Positions 8,507-17,434 of a stretch of 34,706 nt of DNA are shown here, in pieces. Every line of letters starts with the position of its first letter. Position 1 is the stretch's first letter. Under the pieces are notes generated by a model that saw nothing but the letters and a program-made list of their open reading frames with translations, ran no database searches and was not told the origin of the DNA. Source of the DNA: an uncultured Burkholderiales bacterium (GTDB lineage: Bacteria > Pseudomonadota > Gammaproteobacteria > Burkholderiales > Burkholderiaceae_C); contig CALAGS010000200.1 in assembly GCA_937891665.1 (NCBI GenBank), positions 1 to 34,706 of the forward strand. Reading direction: 5' to 3'. The position numbers were made by a program, and so were the translations under genes.

Positions 8507-9135
8507 TTCCTCCGATCTTCTACTGGGGCAAGGGGGGCTAGTGCCGGATATGTTCGATCCATCGCAAGCAGATATTCCACCAGTGCTAGCGCTTCGGGAC
8601 GTGCTATGACCACCTCTCCTGGTTTAGCAAAAGTTGGCGGTAGATTCACAACGGTTTCATTCGCTTGTGCTTCGCCCTGACGGACCTCAAAAAGGTAGGG
8701 ATAAGAAGGCATGGTTGAACCCGGCGTATAGGCCCTTGGCTGGTAGAGGTGGCCTAATTGCCAATCTTTACTGGGCTGTCTCGCGCCGATGTTCATCAAG
8801 TCTGGGCCCGTTCGCATGGTTCCCAACAAATGCGGCGTGTCATATGCGTAGTCTCCCGCAATGGACGCTCGTCCCCAACCGCGTTTGAAGTCAGGCGCTT
8901 GTGCGATATCTCGGGGCTGTTGAGAGTGGCAATACACACAACCGTTGGCAATATAAGACTGACGTCCCGCAAGCTGAATGTCGGAGTAAGGCTTAAGTGC
9001 AACTGGAGGCGGCACTTCCTTCAGCAGCATGTAGGGCATTACCACCAGCAAAGCGGTAGCACCACCGAGGATCACCATTGCACCGGTGATGATGCGCATT
9101 TCATCCATTTCCCAGAAGCTCTTTCCGGCGCTCAT
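8503..9135 (-). CDS. ccoO: CcoO-like monohaem subunit of cbb3-type oxidase
   Basis: A 210-residue subunit II of a cbb3-type terminal oxidase. One N-terminal transmembrane helix (14-38) is followed by the haem c site CVYCHSQQPR (66-75), the CcoO signature MRTGPDLMNIGARQPSKDW (107-125), and the Met ligand in GSTMPSYPYL (139-148, Met142). It would be anchored with the haem domain in the periplasm, handing electrons to the haem-copper subunit. Start and stop overlap its neighbours by 4 nt each. It differs from standard CcoO in its shorter linker, but the motifs are complete. Confidence 0.88.
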   Translation of the reverse strand: MSAGKSFWEMDEMRIITGAMVILGGATALLVVMPYMLLKEVPPPVALKPYSDIQLAGRQSYIANGCVYCHSQQPRDIAQAPDFKRGWGRASIAGDYAYDTPHLLGTMRTGPDLMNIGARQPSKDWQLGHLYQPRAYTPGSTMPSYPYLFEVRQGEAQANETVVNLPPTFAKPGEVVIARPEALALVEYLLAMDRTYPALAPLAPVEDRRK

Positions 9136-10793
9136 GCTGCAACTCCCTTAGCTTTCAGTCGTGTCAATACGGACGTACCCAGCAGTGCAGCGCCAAGCCT
9201 TCGTGGACCGAATTTCCAACCCATTGCAAAGAAGTGAGCTGCGAAGACCAAATGTCCCAAAGTCATCAACCCTCCTCCAATGGAACGTGCTTTGAGATAG
9301 GGTATTGTCAGGGCGACCGACTGCATAAAAGGCGTCTTTTCATCCAGCATGGCGAGGCCTTGCAACCAACCGCCAATACTCAACCAGATGAAATAGATGG
9401 CAAAACCGACTAGCACCAGCCAGAAATGTAGCGAGATAAGTTTTGGGTAAGGCCACTCCCAGTTCATCACGCGGGGCATGATGAAATAAATGGAACCAAA
9501 CATGACCATCGAGAAGAATCCGTAAAGTCCCAAGTGGGCATGGGCAACCGTGTAATGGGTAAAGTGTGTAATCGTGTTGACCGAACGCAGCGCTTCCAAA
9601 GACCCCTGTACAGAAGCGGCTGTGTACATCATGGCGCCCAACACGATAAATCGCAGTGTGGGCGAGTAGGCAAGTGCTCGGAAATTGCCCAATACCGTCA
9701 TATGCTGATTAACCGCTACAGCGAAAACTGGTATCACCATCATCATGCTCTGAACAATGGATATCGTAATTAGCCAGGAAGGCACAGGTCCGCCGATGAG
9801 ATGGTGCCCACCGACTTGACTGTAGAAGAAAGCAAGACTCCAGAAACCAAGAAGTGACAAGTTGTAGGAGTGAATTGGTTTTCCAATGACTTTCGGAATG
9901 AAGTAATAAGAAGCTGCCAATCCAATTGGCGTAAACCAAAGACCCAAGACATTGTGCCCAAACCACCAATTCATGGATGCTTGCTGGACTCCAAAATGCA
10001 AACCTGGCCAGTTGGCGATTAGAAACAAGATCGGGAACCACAGCAAACCTGCACCGATGTACCAAACAGAAACATACAGGTGTTTAACCTTGCGGTTCAG
10101 AAGCGTCAGCCATAAGGGGACTCCGACCAAGGCACCACCAATGACAAGCAGAATGTCTATCTGCCAAGGATATTCCAGCCACTCAAGGCCGTCGGAATAA
10201 CCCATTGCGATTGCAACAGTTCCTGCAAAAACGCCAATGGTCCAAAGGGCTCCGCCCACCAATGCGTACCTTGCACCAACCAGTTCAGTTTTGAGCAAAC
10301 GAGGTATCAACCAGATTGCAACGCCAATACCGGCCAAGGAGCACCACCCGTATGCAACCATGTTGAGGTGGATGGGACGAATGCGACCGAATGTAATCCA
10401 CCCGTACTGAACCCACCAGTCGGGTTCATGCATCTTGATGGACGAAATCAAGCCCGCCACCGATGCCAGCACCAACCAAACCACTGCAAGGGTCAAGCAA
10501 ACTCCCACAACCAAAGAGGTTGATTTGTCAGCGTCGTCGCGTGCTTTTGCGTCACTGTCACTAACGGAACTACCCTCTTCGCTCGCCGTTCCTGTAGCCT
10601 CCTGCAAACCCTTAATTTGCGCTGCCGTGGCCGCAGGGTCCTCGACCCTACCCAGCTCATTGGGCACAAAGATCTCAGTCGCTGCCTGAAAACCATCGCC
10701 AAACAGACCATTTGACAATGACCAAATGAAGACAAAGAGCGCCGCTATCGACAAGATAAAAGTGCCCAACAGCACGCTAACAGTGAAATCCAT
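9132..10793 (-). CDS. ccoN: cbb3-like oxidase subunit I with a CcoS-like N-terminal fusion
   Basis: The catalytic haem-copper subunit that reduces O2 and pumps protons. From ATG 10793 it is 553 residues. Residues about 1-55 look like the small assembly protein CcoS (one helix, then FIWSLSNGLFGDGF and a Pro/Glu-rich stretch). A charged linker follows (to about 93), then the twelve-helix CcoN core. Haem and copper ligands are visible: His142 (RPIHLNMVAYGW), CuB His280 (WWFGHNVLG), Tyr324 six residues before the pair His330-His331 (FFYSQVGGHHL), and His418/His420 (VAHAHLG). The Tyr position matches the crosslinked Tyr of CcoN and rules out nitric oxide reductase. An upstream TTG at 10802 is in frame but has poor spacing. 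First gene of a six-gene operon. Confidence 0.9.
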   Translation of the reverse strand: MDFTVSVLLGTFILSIAALFVFIWSLSNGLFGDGFQAATEIFVPNELGRVEDPAATAAQIKGLQEATGTASEEGSSVSDSDAKARDDADKSTSLVVGVCLTLAVVWLVLASVAGLISSIKMHEPDWWVQYGWITFGRIRPIHLNMVAYGWCSLAGIGVAIWLIPRLLKTELVGARYALVGGALWTIGVFAGTVAIAMGYSDGLEWLEYPWQIDILLVIGGALVGVPLWLTLLNRKVKHLYVSVWYIGAGLLWFPILFLIANWPGLHFGVQQASMNWWFGHNVLGLWFTPIGLAASYYFIPKVIGKPIHSYNLSLLGFWSLAFFYSQVGGHHLIGGPVPSWLITISIVQSMMMVIPVFAVAVNQHMTVLGNFRALAYSPTLRFIVLGAMMYTAASVQGSLEALRSVNTITHFTHYTVAHAHLGLYGFFSMVMFGSIYFIMPRVMNWEWPYPKLISLHFWLVLVGFAIYFIWLSIGGWLQGLAMLDEKTPFMQSVALTIPYLKARSIGGGLMTLGHLVFAAHFFAMGWKFGPRRLGAALLGTSVLTRLKAKGVAA

Positions 10794-10845
10794 AAATGAC
10801 AATTTCCAGTTTAAAAACTAAATTCTCAAAGGTGTGAAAAGTTGC

Positions 10846-10872
10846 ATTATATCAGCATTAACTAATATACAA
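10846..10872 (-). promoter_or_regulatory. Candidate promoter of the oxidase operon
   Basis: On the minus strand upstream of ccoN a perfect -10 TATAAT (10846-10851) is preceded, after 15 nt, by TTGTAT (10867-10872). The spacing is slightly short. No FNR-type dyad was recognised near it. Confidence 0.35.
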
Positions 10873-10967
10873 GCTATGATAGACCCGCACCGTTTTCAGG
10901 AGCGCTGTGCGCGTGCATGAGACACAGCAAAAAGTTTATTGGGACCGACTTGGCACCTTGGCGCAAC

Positions 10968-11114
10968 TCAGGAAACGCAGTCAATCACGATGTTGGAAAA
11001 ACCTTCGATTGAGTTCAGACCCTTGACGATTGAATTCTCACAACCACCGCACTTGATGTTTTCAACATGAACTTCAATTTGATTGCCTGATATGGCAACT
11101 CCTTTTATTGACAT
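10968..11114 (-). CDS. Truncated HMA-domain (CopZ-like) protein, 48 residues
   Basis: A very short ORF, easily missed, with the start of a heavy-metal-associated domain: IEVHVENIKCGGCENSIVKG, then LNSIEGFSNIVIDCVS and TGA. The metal site is CGGC (residues 22-25). Usual CopZ-like proteins are 64-70 residues; here the last helix and strand are absent, and no continuation was found in the other frames downstream. The ATG at 11114 overlaps the stop of the DUF4395 gene (ATGTCAATAA), so it is likely co-translated. It lies just before the promoter of the copper-requiring oxidase. It may be a decayed copper chaperone or a reduced metal-binding peptide. Confidence 0.6.
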   Translation of the reverse strand: MSIKGVAISGNQIEVHVENIKCGGCENSIVKGLNSIEGFSNIVIDCVS

Positions 11115-11854
11115 CCGTTGTGTAATTTCCATTGCTGCTCATGACCAATTTTTTTGGCGAATTCGGGAACTTTGCAACGCTCAACTTCAGCAGGGTCTTG
11201 AGGCGCAGCAGTTACGCTCGCATCCTGAGCGGCTTGCTGTGATGTGGGGTGCGAATACACCCAGCCTCCCACATTGAACACAGCCACTAAGAACACAGCC
11301 AACACTGCGCCCTGCAACCATGTGCCACCAGCGCCAGGGGGTGGACTGAAGCTGCAAACGTTGCCAGGGCAAAGCTCGACCTTATTCTTGCTAAACAAGT
11401 CATACAACTTGCAGCCTATGCAAATGCCAAAAGAAGATTCAAAGAAAAGTAACAGCAAGCATATGCCACACACCAGCATGTTGACAGGGCCAATCACGCC
11501 CTTGATGACAATCAAATAAAGCATCAATAATGCCAATGCGAAGCCAATCGCCCATGCAAATCGTTTTTGTGGCGCCCCCACATACTCGGGCTCTTGCTTG
11601 CGAACTATCCACTGCCCAAGAATCAGGCTGGGAGAAAACTTTGGATTCACAAAAATTCGCAAAGTAAAGTCAATTAAAAATGCAACGACAAACACACGCG
11701 TAGGCTGGAAGTTCCCAAGCAACATCGCATTCATGAAAGTGACCATGGCAAAGAAAAAGAGAATGCCAGCTGCAGCCCTTACAGCGCGCTCATTGAATAC
11801 TGCTACGCTGTAGCCAGGAATTTTTTCACCGAATTGAAATAGCGCTTTAGACAT
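11105..11854 (-). CDS. DUF4395 integral membrane protein
   Basis: A 249-residue membrane protein. Residues 20-150 match my memory of DUF4395 (NERAVRAAAGILFFFAMVTF, then RIFVNPKFSPSLILGQWIV and a further pair of helices). A cysteine-rich part follows, with FGICIGCKLYDLF (147-160) and ELCPGNVCSF (167-176), then another helix and a hydrophilic tail containing two cysteines. The paired cysteines could bind a metal or take part in thiol redox chemistry; no function is established for the family. AAGGATTCA precedes the ATG. It is followed by the short HMA ORF and then the oxidase operon, and is divergent from the Crp/Fnr gene. Confidence 0.8.
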   Translation of the reverse strand: MSKALFQFGEKIPGYSVAVFNERAVRAAAGILFFFAMVTFMNAMLLGNFQPTRVFVVAFLIDFTLRIFVNPKFSPSLILGQWIVRKQEPEYVGAPQKRFAWAIGFALALLMLYLIVIKGVIGPVNMLVCGICLLLLFFESSFGICIGCKLYDLFSKNKVELCPGNVCSFSPPPGAGGTWLQGAVLAVFLVAVFNVGGWVYSHPTSQQAAQDASVTAAPQDPAEVERCKVPEFAKKIGHEQQWKLHNGCQ

Positions 11855-11872
11855 TGAATCCTTAAAATAGTT

Positions 11873-11900
11873 TTGACGAGTGTCAGACCCTTTTTATAAT
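11873..11900 (+). promoter_or_regulatory. Promoter of the Crp/Fnr-type regulator gene
   Basis: TTGACG (11873-11878) and a perfect TATAAT (11895-11900) are separated by 16 nt, 20 nt before the ATG at 11921. This is a near-consensus sigma-70 promoter giving a very short leader. Confidence 0.6.
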
Positions 11901-11920
11901 TCGCATATGATCTGAATCAC

Positions 11921-12538
11921 ATGGAAGATGAACTAATTAAATTCAGCTCACCCCTAAATGCGTTGCTTCCGCAAGCTGTGCAGGAGCTCTGTACGCACAA
12001 ACACCTCAAAAAAAGCACCCTGCTTTTTAAAACCGGCGAAAAACCTAAGTGGATGTTTTTCGTTCTGAGCGGCGAAGTCACCCTTGAGCGCCTCAGTCAA
12101 CATGGCGATCCGGTCGTTCTTCAACGAACTCGGCATGGCTTTGTAAGTGAAGCAAGCCTTCAATCGCCAAAGTACCACTGCGATGCAGTCGTCGTAGCTG
12201 ATGCGGAAATTATCCAAATTCCCATTCAAACACTTGCCGATGCTTTAAGTACGGACCCTGATTTCGCTGGTCGTTGGATCAACATGTTGAACCACGAAGT
12301 TAAAAGGCTTCGACTTCAATGTGAGCGACTAAGCATGAAGTCTGTCAAAGACAAAGTACTTCATCTCATCAACACCGAAGGGCAAAACGGCAAATATCAA
12401 GTCAATACAGGAATTAAATCCCTAGCGGGAGAACTCGGCATCACGCACGAGGCTTTGTATCGAACACTTGCAGCCTTAGAAAAATCTAAAACGATACAAC
12501 GAGAAGACAGACTATTGGTTCTAACAAATAGGCAATAG
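11921..12538 (+). CDS. Crp/Fnr-family transcriptional regulator
   Basis: A 205-residue regulator with an N-terminal cyclic-nucleotide-binding-like beta barrel (about 15-120) and a C-terminal winged helix (about 145-200, GIKSLAGELGITHEALYRTLAALEK). The N terminus lacks the cysteine cluster of FNR, so it is not an iron-sulfur oxygen sensor. The barrel lacks the usual cAMP contact set that I can recognise, so the ligand is unknown. The recognition helix region HEALYRTLAALE resembles regulators that act on stress or respiratory genes. It is divergent from the DUF4395/HMA genes that lead into the oxidase operon, which makes it a candidate controller of them. The ATG lacks a strong ribosome site. 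Confidence 0.87.
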   Translation: MEDELIKFSSPLNALLPQAVQELCTHKHLKKSTLLFKTGEKPKWMFFVLSGEVTLERLSQHGDPVVLQRTRHGFVSEASLQSPKYHCDAVVVADAEIIQIPIQTLADALSTDPDFAGRWINMLNHEVKRLRLQCERLSMKSVKDKVLHLINTEGQNGKYQVNTGIKSLAGELGITHEALYRTLAALEKSKTIQREDRLLVLTNRQ

Positions 12539-12670
12539 TTCAGCTTGACCTTCTGCTAGCCTAGTCCCTACAGGATGAGGATGTAGCGTCAGCAGCCACC
12601 AGTGAGTAAAGGCACAATGTTTGGATCGGTGACATGAATGCGAATGCCTTTGGTGAACATCCGGAAATAG

Positions 12671-12700
12671 AGAGCTCACCATTACAGTGAGCTCTTGTTT
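12671..12700 (+). terminator. Rho-independent terminator after the Crp/Fnr gene
   Basis: A perfect 9-bp stem AGAGCTCAC (12671-12679) and GTGAGCTCT (12687-12695) with a 7-nt loop is followed by TGTTTATTT. The T-rich part runs into the stop codon of the convergent minus-strand gene. The rest of 12539-12670 holds nothing recognisable. Confidence 0.75.
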
Positions 12701-13079
12701 ATTTGATCGTAAATCGCACAGTCATGCTTTTTCCACCAACATTGCTCAGAGCAGCGACCAGCTTGTCACCTTTGCCCAGCTTAACGCCCAAGACGCGTAA
12801 GGTGTTGTCACCAGCTTCTTTAATGTCTGCTTCAATCTTGTTGCTGCCCTGCAAAACAGTCAGCTTGCCAGTAATGCCTTTGGCGGCCATGGGCTTGCCA
12901 TGGTCCATCAGATAAATCGTTGCACCATCTGGCTTTACAACCAACTCAAAGCCAATGTCATTGGTCATCTGCACGATGCCCCCATGTAGGGGCTTGACAT
13001 CCCCATGAGCCAGTACGGAATTCATGCAAAGGCAAGAAATGGCAAAGCTCAATACTGAAATCAAATTCTTAAACTTCAT
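12699..13079 (-). CDS. Small periplasmic protein at the end of the metal efflux operon
   Basis: A 126-residue exported protein with a Sec signal peptide (residues 1-24, ending NSVLA). The mature part begins HGDVKPLHGGIVQ and then reads as a small beta-rich domain with few special residues. The His/Asp/Gly start could bind a metal. Proteins of this type are often the last gene of Czc/Cus-like RND operons, but I do not know an assigned role. GAGGAG lies 7-8 nt before the ATG. It follows czcA by 67 nt on the minus strand and its 3' end abuts a terminator. Confidence 0.75.
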   Translation of the reverse strand: MKFKNLISVLSFAISCLCMNSVLAHGDVKPLHGGIVQMTNDIGFELVVKPDGATIYLMDHGKPMAAKGITGKLTVLQGSNKIEADIKEAGDNTLRVLGVKLGKGDKLVAALSNVGGKSMTVRFTIK

Positions 13080-13146
13080 TTTTATATCTCCTCAAATCAC
13101 GAAATGCACTTAAAGGCGGCACCTTACAAACCTTTAAAAAAAATAC

Positions 13147-16100
13147 TCAGAACGCATCTTGCACTGATTTTTTTGATTCTTCATTGGTGCCAGTTTGCCT
13201 CAATAACCGATCGGTCGCATCAGCTCCGTATCGCCAAAAAAGTAAAGGTGTAAGCAAGGTGTCAAGCAGCGTAGAACTGATCAACCCCCCAAAGATAACC
13301 ACCGCCACAGGATGCAGAATTTCTTTACCAGGCGCATCACTGGCCAGCAGCAATGGCGTCAATGCAAAGGCCGCTACCAGTGCTGTCATAAGCACCGGCG
13401 TCAGCCGCTCAAGTGAGCCGCGCACGATCATCGCTTGGCTGAAGGTCTCACCCTCAAATCGACAAAGGTTGATGTAATGACTGATCTTCAAAATACCGTT
13501 TCGAGTTGCAATGCCCGCTAAGGTGATGAAGCCCACCATTGTGGCTACCGACAGCGTTACGCCTGCCAGCCACATTGCAACAACACTTCCGATCAGTGCA
13601 AGCGGAATGTTGGCCATGATGATGCCAGCCAACACCACCGAGCGATAGCGCGAGTAAAGCACAAGAAACATGAGCCCCAGTGAAATCAGCGACAAGCCCA
13701 AGATCTGACCGGCAGCCTGCTCCTGCGCTTGAAATTGACCCTCAAGATTGATGAAGCTACCGGTAGGCAACTCCGTAGAAGCAATGGCTTGGCGGATGTC
13801 GCTAACGATACGGCCCATATCCGAGCCATCGCTGTTGGCATAGACAACAATTCGCCGACGGCCGTTCTCTCGTCCGATTTGATTAGGGCCATCGGCTTCG
13901 GTCACGGTGGCAAAACTTGACACGGGTAGGCGGCCAGCTGGCGTGTCAACCAACATGCGTGCTAGGTCCTGCGGGCTGCGCTTGTCGTCAGGAAGACGCA
14001 GTACCAATTCGTAGCGCCTGGCGCCGTCCACAATTTGTGAACCATGGGCACCATCCGTCAAGGCTTTCAAAATGCGCAGAGCCTCGCCCGGAGGCAGACC
14101 TGTCTGCGCCAAACGCTGAGGATCAAGAAGCACGATGATCTGTGGAATGAGCACCTGCTTCTCAACGGTCAGGTCAACCAATCCGGGGATGGTGGCTAAC
14201 TTGCCGCGCATCTGCTCAGCCAGACCACGCAGGGTGTCGGTGTCGTCACCGTAAATCTTGACTGCGATTTGCGCACGAACACCCGAGAGCAAATGATCTA
14301 AACGGTGCGAGATCGGCTGACCGATAGCAACTTGGGCGGGCAACACAGCGAGTTGGGTGCGAATAAGCGACATCACTTGCTCGCGATCTACGGGCTTTCC
14401 ATCGCGATGCAAGTCAACATCGATTTCGGTTGAGTGGACGCCCTCGGCATGTTCGTCGAGCTCTGCTCGTCCGGTACGGCGACCAACCTGACTAACACCA
14501 GGCACTTTGCCAATCAGCTGTTCAGCCACAGCGCCCATGCGGTTGGACTCTGCCAGAGAAGTGCCTGGGTTGAATAGCAAAGACAGCACCAAGGAGCCCT
14601 CGTTGAACGCAGGCAAAAAGGCGCGCGGGAAAAAGGGCACACTGGCTGCGGCTAAAGCCACAGCCACAACCGCAGACAAGATCAAGCCACGTGCCCTTGG
14701 AAATGACCAACTGAGCAGCCTTCGGTCCCAAGCTTTCAGGCGCGTCACGAAGGGGCTGTCACCATGTCCCAGTTGTTTCATCTTTGGAAGCAGGTAACTG
14801 CAAAGTACAGGCGTCACTGTCATCGACACCGCCATGGAGGCCAGAATGGAAACGATATAAGCAATACCAAGCGGCGCAAACAGACGCCCTTCAATGCCCG
14901 GCAAGGCGAACAAGGGAACAAACACCAGCACGACGATGACTGTGGCGTACACAATGCCTGAGCGCACTTCAACACTGGCCTGCTGAACTACCGACATCAC
15001 CGACTGGGGTTGCGCAAGGGCTCTGTTTTCCTTGAGTCGACGTAAGATATTTTCAACGTCAACCACGGCATCGTCCACCAACTCGCCAATTGCAATCGCC
15101 AGCCCACCCAATGTCATGACGTTGATCGACTGATCGAGCCAGCGAAAGACCACGGCCGTCACTGCCAGCGACAGTGGAATGGCAACCAAGGAAATCAAGG
15201 TGGTGCGAACAGACAGCAAGAACGCAAACAGAACAATGGCAACAATCACCGCACCATCACGCAGCGCCTGCGTGACGTTGCCAACGGAAGCCTTGATGAA
15301 ATCGGCCTGTCGAAACAGCACTTGTGGTTTGGCAAGCCCTTTGGGTAGGCCCGCCTGAAGATCCTCCAAGGCTTGTTCAATCTGTCGGCTCAGCTTGACC
15401 GTATCAGCGGAAGGCTGCTTTTGAACGCTGAGAATCACAGCAGGCTGACCTTGATAACCAGCATCACCGCGCTTCAGACCAGCTGCAAAGCGAACTTCAG
15501 CCACCTGCTGCAGTAGCACTGACCGGCCGTCCTTCCAAGCGACGGACATACCCTGCAAATCGTCTAAGCGCTGGGTACGACCCATGTGACGAATAAGGTA
15601 TTCCCTGCTGTTCAAATCGATGAAGCCACCCCCAACGTTGCCAGCATACCCGCGCAGTGCCTGCTCTATTTGGCTTAGCGAAATACCCAGTTGAGCCATG
15701 CGCACCGGATCTGGCTCAACGCGTAACTGGCGCACCTCGCCGCCAATGGGAATGACCTGAGAAACGCCCGCGATACCGAGCAAACGAGGTCGCAGTACAA
15801 AGTCGGCATACTCTCGGGCCTGCATGGGGTTAGCAGCGCCCTCGCCGCCTTGCAGTGGCAGCGCAATCAGCATGATCTCGCCCATGATAGAAGAGACCGG
15901 TCCCATCACCGGGGTGATATCAGAAGGCAGTTGACTTCGCAGCTGCGCTAAACGCTCGGCAACCAATTGCCGATTGCGATAAATGTCAGTTCCCCAATCG
16001 AACTCTGCATAAACCACAGACAGGCCAATGCCCGAAGTGGAGCGAACGCGGGTAACGCCAGCCATGCCGTTGAGCGCTGTCTCGATGGGAAAACTCACCA

Positions 16101-16290
16101 ATTGCTCAACCTCCTCGGGGGCCATGCCACCCGCCTCGGTCAGCACTGTGACGAGAGGTTTGTTGAGGTCTGGAAACACATCGACAGGCGTGCGCCAAGC
16201 GGTCATCGCACCATAGACCATGAGTAAGGCTGCAAAGGCCAAAACAAATAACCGATTGCGCAAACTGTATTGAACGATCCAATTGAACAT
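13147..16290 (-). CDS. czcA: Heavy-metal RND efflux pump, inner-membrane transporter (CzcA/CusA family)
   Basis: A 1047-residue proton-driven RND pump that exports metal ions across the envelope with CzcB and CzcC. It has the twelve-helix RND plan with two large periplasmic loops (about 35-340 and 560-870). The family N terminus [25 protein letters not shown] region is at 32-52. The helix IV motif reads [19 protein letters not shown] (400-418), with Asp406, Asp407 and Glu413 in the proton relay. This differs from the DFGxxxDGA motif of Zn/Co/Cd pumps and from the GAMVDAA motif of Cu/Ag pumps, so the metal is open. GGAG lies 9 nt before the ATG. Full length with no break. Confidence 0.93.
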   Translation of the reverse strand: MFNWIVQYSLRNRLFVLAFAALLMVYGAMTAWRTPVDVFPDLNKPLVTVLTEAGGMAPEEVEQLVSFPIETALNGMAGVTRVRSTSGIGLSVVYAEFDWGTDIYRNRQLVAERLAQLRSQLPSDITPVMGPVSSIMGEIMLIALPLQGGEGAANPMQAREYADFVLRPRLLGIAGVSQVIPIGGEVRQLRVEPDPVRMAQLGISLSQIEQALRGYAGNVGGGFIDLNSREYLIRHMGRTQRLDDLQGMSVAWKDGRSVLLQQVAEVRFAAGLKRGDAGYQGQPAVILSVQKQPSADTVKLSRQIEQALEDLQAGLPKGLAKPQVLFRQADFIKASVGNVTQALRDGAVIVAIVLFAFLLSVRTTLISLVAIPLSLAVTAVVFRWLDQSINVMTLGGLAIAIGELVDDAVVDVENILRRLKENRALAQPQSVMSVVQQASVEVRSGIVYATVIVVLVFVPLFALPGIEGRLFAPLGIAYIVSILASMAVSMTVTPVLCSYLLPKMKQLGHGDSPFVTRLKAWDRRLLSWSFPRARGLILSAVVAVALAAASVPFFPRAFLPAFNEGSLVLSLLFNPGTSLAESNRMGAVAEQLIGKVPGVSQVGRRTGRAELDEHAEGVHSTEIDVDLHRDGKPVDREQVMSLIRTQLAVLPAQVAIGQPISHRLDHLLSGVRAQIAVKIYGDDTDTLRGLAEQMRGKLATIPGLVDLTVEKQVLIPQIIVLLDPQRLAQTGLPPGEALRILKALTDGAHGSQIVDGARRYELVLRLPDDKRSPQDLARMLVDTPAGRLPVSSFATVTEADGPNQIGRENGRRRIVVYANSDGSDMGRIVSDIRQAIASTELPTGSFINLEGQFQAQEQAAGQILGLSLISLGLMFLVLYSRYRSVVLAGIIMANIPLALIGSVVAMWLAGVTLSVATMVGFITLAGIATRNGILKISHYINLCRFEGETFSQAMIVRGSLERLTPVLMTALVAAFALTPLLLASDAPGKEILHPVAVVIFGGLISSTLLDTLLTPLLFWRYGADATDRLLRQTGTNEESKKSVQDAF

Positions 16291-16306
16291 GATGATCTGG
16301 CTCCGT

Positions 16307-17434
16307 TCAGCGAATCTGCGAAACCAGCGCAGCGCCTTGAACCAACACGCGGTTGTCAGCGGCTAGCCCCTGAGTGACCAACACTGTGGCTGCGTCTAAT
16401 GGCTGAATCTGAACCGGTTGCGGCATGAAGCGCTCAGCGCCAGTTTTAATCCAGACAATGGGTTCGTTTGAAGGACTTCGTACAACAGCAGACGCCGGCA
16501 AAACGATACCCTTTCGCCGCTCCTTGAGCGCCGCGATCAATGTCACAGTTTGACCAACTGCAATTGGCGCAGCGCCAGGTGCTACTGAAACGCGAAAGTT
16601 CAGCGGCAACACGCCGTCACGCAAGGACCGCGCGGCGCCAACAAGTTGCAGCTTGACGCCCTCGACTCCTGCCAGATGAGCCACACCCAAACGACTGCCG
16701 AGCGACACATCAGGTGTGCTGGCCTCCACCATAAGACGTGCAGGATCAATGATCTCAATCAACACCTCGCGTGTATCCACAATCTGGCCCGCTTTGACAT
16801 CGGAACGTGCAATCACACCCGAGACGGGTGCTCGCAGCGACTCTCGTGCATCCAAACTTTCTGCGATACGCTTTTCGCGCTCGGTCAGAGACTGAACATC
16901 AATGCGTGCGGCGTCAATGTCCTTGCGTGGCACCGTGCCCTCAAGGGACTCCAACCGGCGTAGGCGCTGCTGTGCTATATCGCGAGCAGCTTTCAATTCG
17001 GTGCGCTGTGATTGTTGAGCCGCTAGGGCAAATGGATCGGCATGATGGCGCACCCAAACCAGAACCTCGCCTTGCTTGACAGCTTGACCCGCAATAGGCA
17101 ATCCGCGCGGTCCAGGCTCAACGCGCCCGCCATGGGTAGCTTGCACTTGTCCGCTGGCGTTGGGGTCTGCAACGATCCTGCCTGGCAACTGGATCGTAGC
17201 TGCAGCCTCTGACTCGGGGGCTAGTTGGGTTCGTAATTCCATGCGCCGCTGCGCGAGCTTGGGTACATTCACGCTGCCATCCGGCATACGGGCTAGCCCA
17301 CCCACAGAAGATGAAGGTGCTTGATCCAAGTGTTCGCCATTCGGCCCGTGTGCACCGGGGCCGGCCCAAGCAGAAAGGCAACTGGCCAAAGCCAGTGTGG
17401 CTACTTGTGTTCCAAAAGAAGAAAGACTTTTCAT
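16307..17434 (-). CDS. czcB: Periplasmic adaptor (membrane fusion) protein of the metal RND pump
   Basis: A 375-residue membrane fusion protein that bridges CzcA and CzcC. It has a signal peptide (1-24). The mature N terminus is [13 protein letters not shown], shared with the neighbouring protein at 17431-18024. Next come a barrel-sandwich (lipoyl-like) half motif (ATHGGRVEP, about 98-106), a coiled-coil hairpin (about 135-195, rich in Gln/Arg/Glu), the second lipoyl half ([20 protein letters not shown]) and a beta-barrel domain. It lies 16 nt before czcA and overlaps the gene upstream by 4 nt. The His-rich start may pick up metal. The metal specificity is not shown. Confidence 0.9.
   Translation of the reverse strand: MKSLSSFGTQVATLALASCLSAWAGPGAHGPNGEHLDQAPSSSVGGLARMPDGSVNVPKLAQRRMELRTQLAPESEAAATIQLPGRIVADPNASGQVQATHGGRVEPGPRGLPIAGQAVKQGEVLVWVRHHADPFALAAQQSQRTELKAARDIAQQRLRRLESLEGTVPRKDIDAARIDVQSLTEREKRIAESLDARESLRAPVSGVIARSDVKAGQIVDTREVLIEIIDPARLMVEASTPDVSLGSRLGVAHLAGVEGVKLQLVGAARSLRDGVLPLNFRVSVAPGAAPIAVGQTVTLIAALKERRKGIVLPASAVVRSPSNEPIVWIKTGAERFMPQPVQIQPLDAATVLVTQGLAADNRVLVQGAALVSQIR

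Noticed and set aside
9132..10793. Subunit I as a nitric oxide reductase (NorB)
   Set aside because: The Tyr six residues before His-His and the cbb3-style ligands fit an O2 reductase, and CcoO follows.
11921..12538. The regulator as FNR itself
   Set aside because: It lacks the N-terminal cysteine cluster needed for the oxygen-sensing Fe-S centre.
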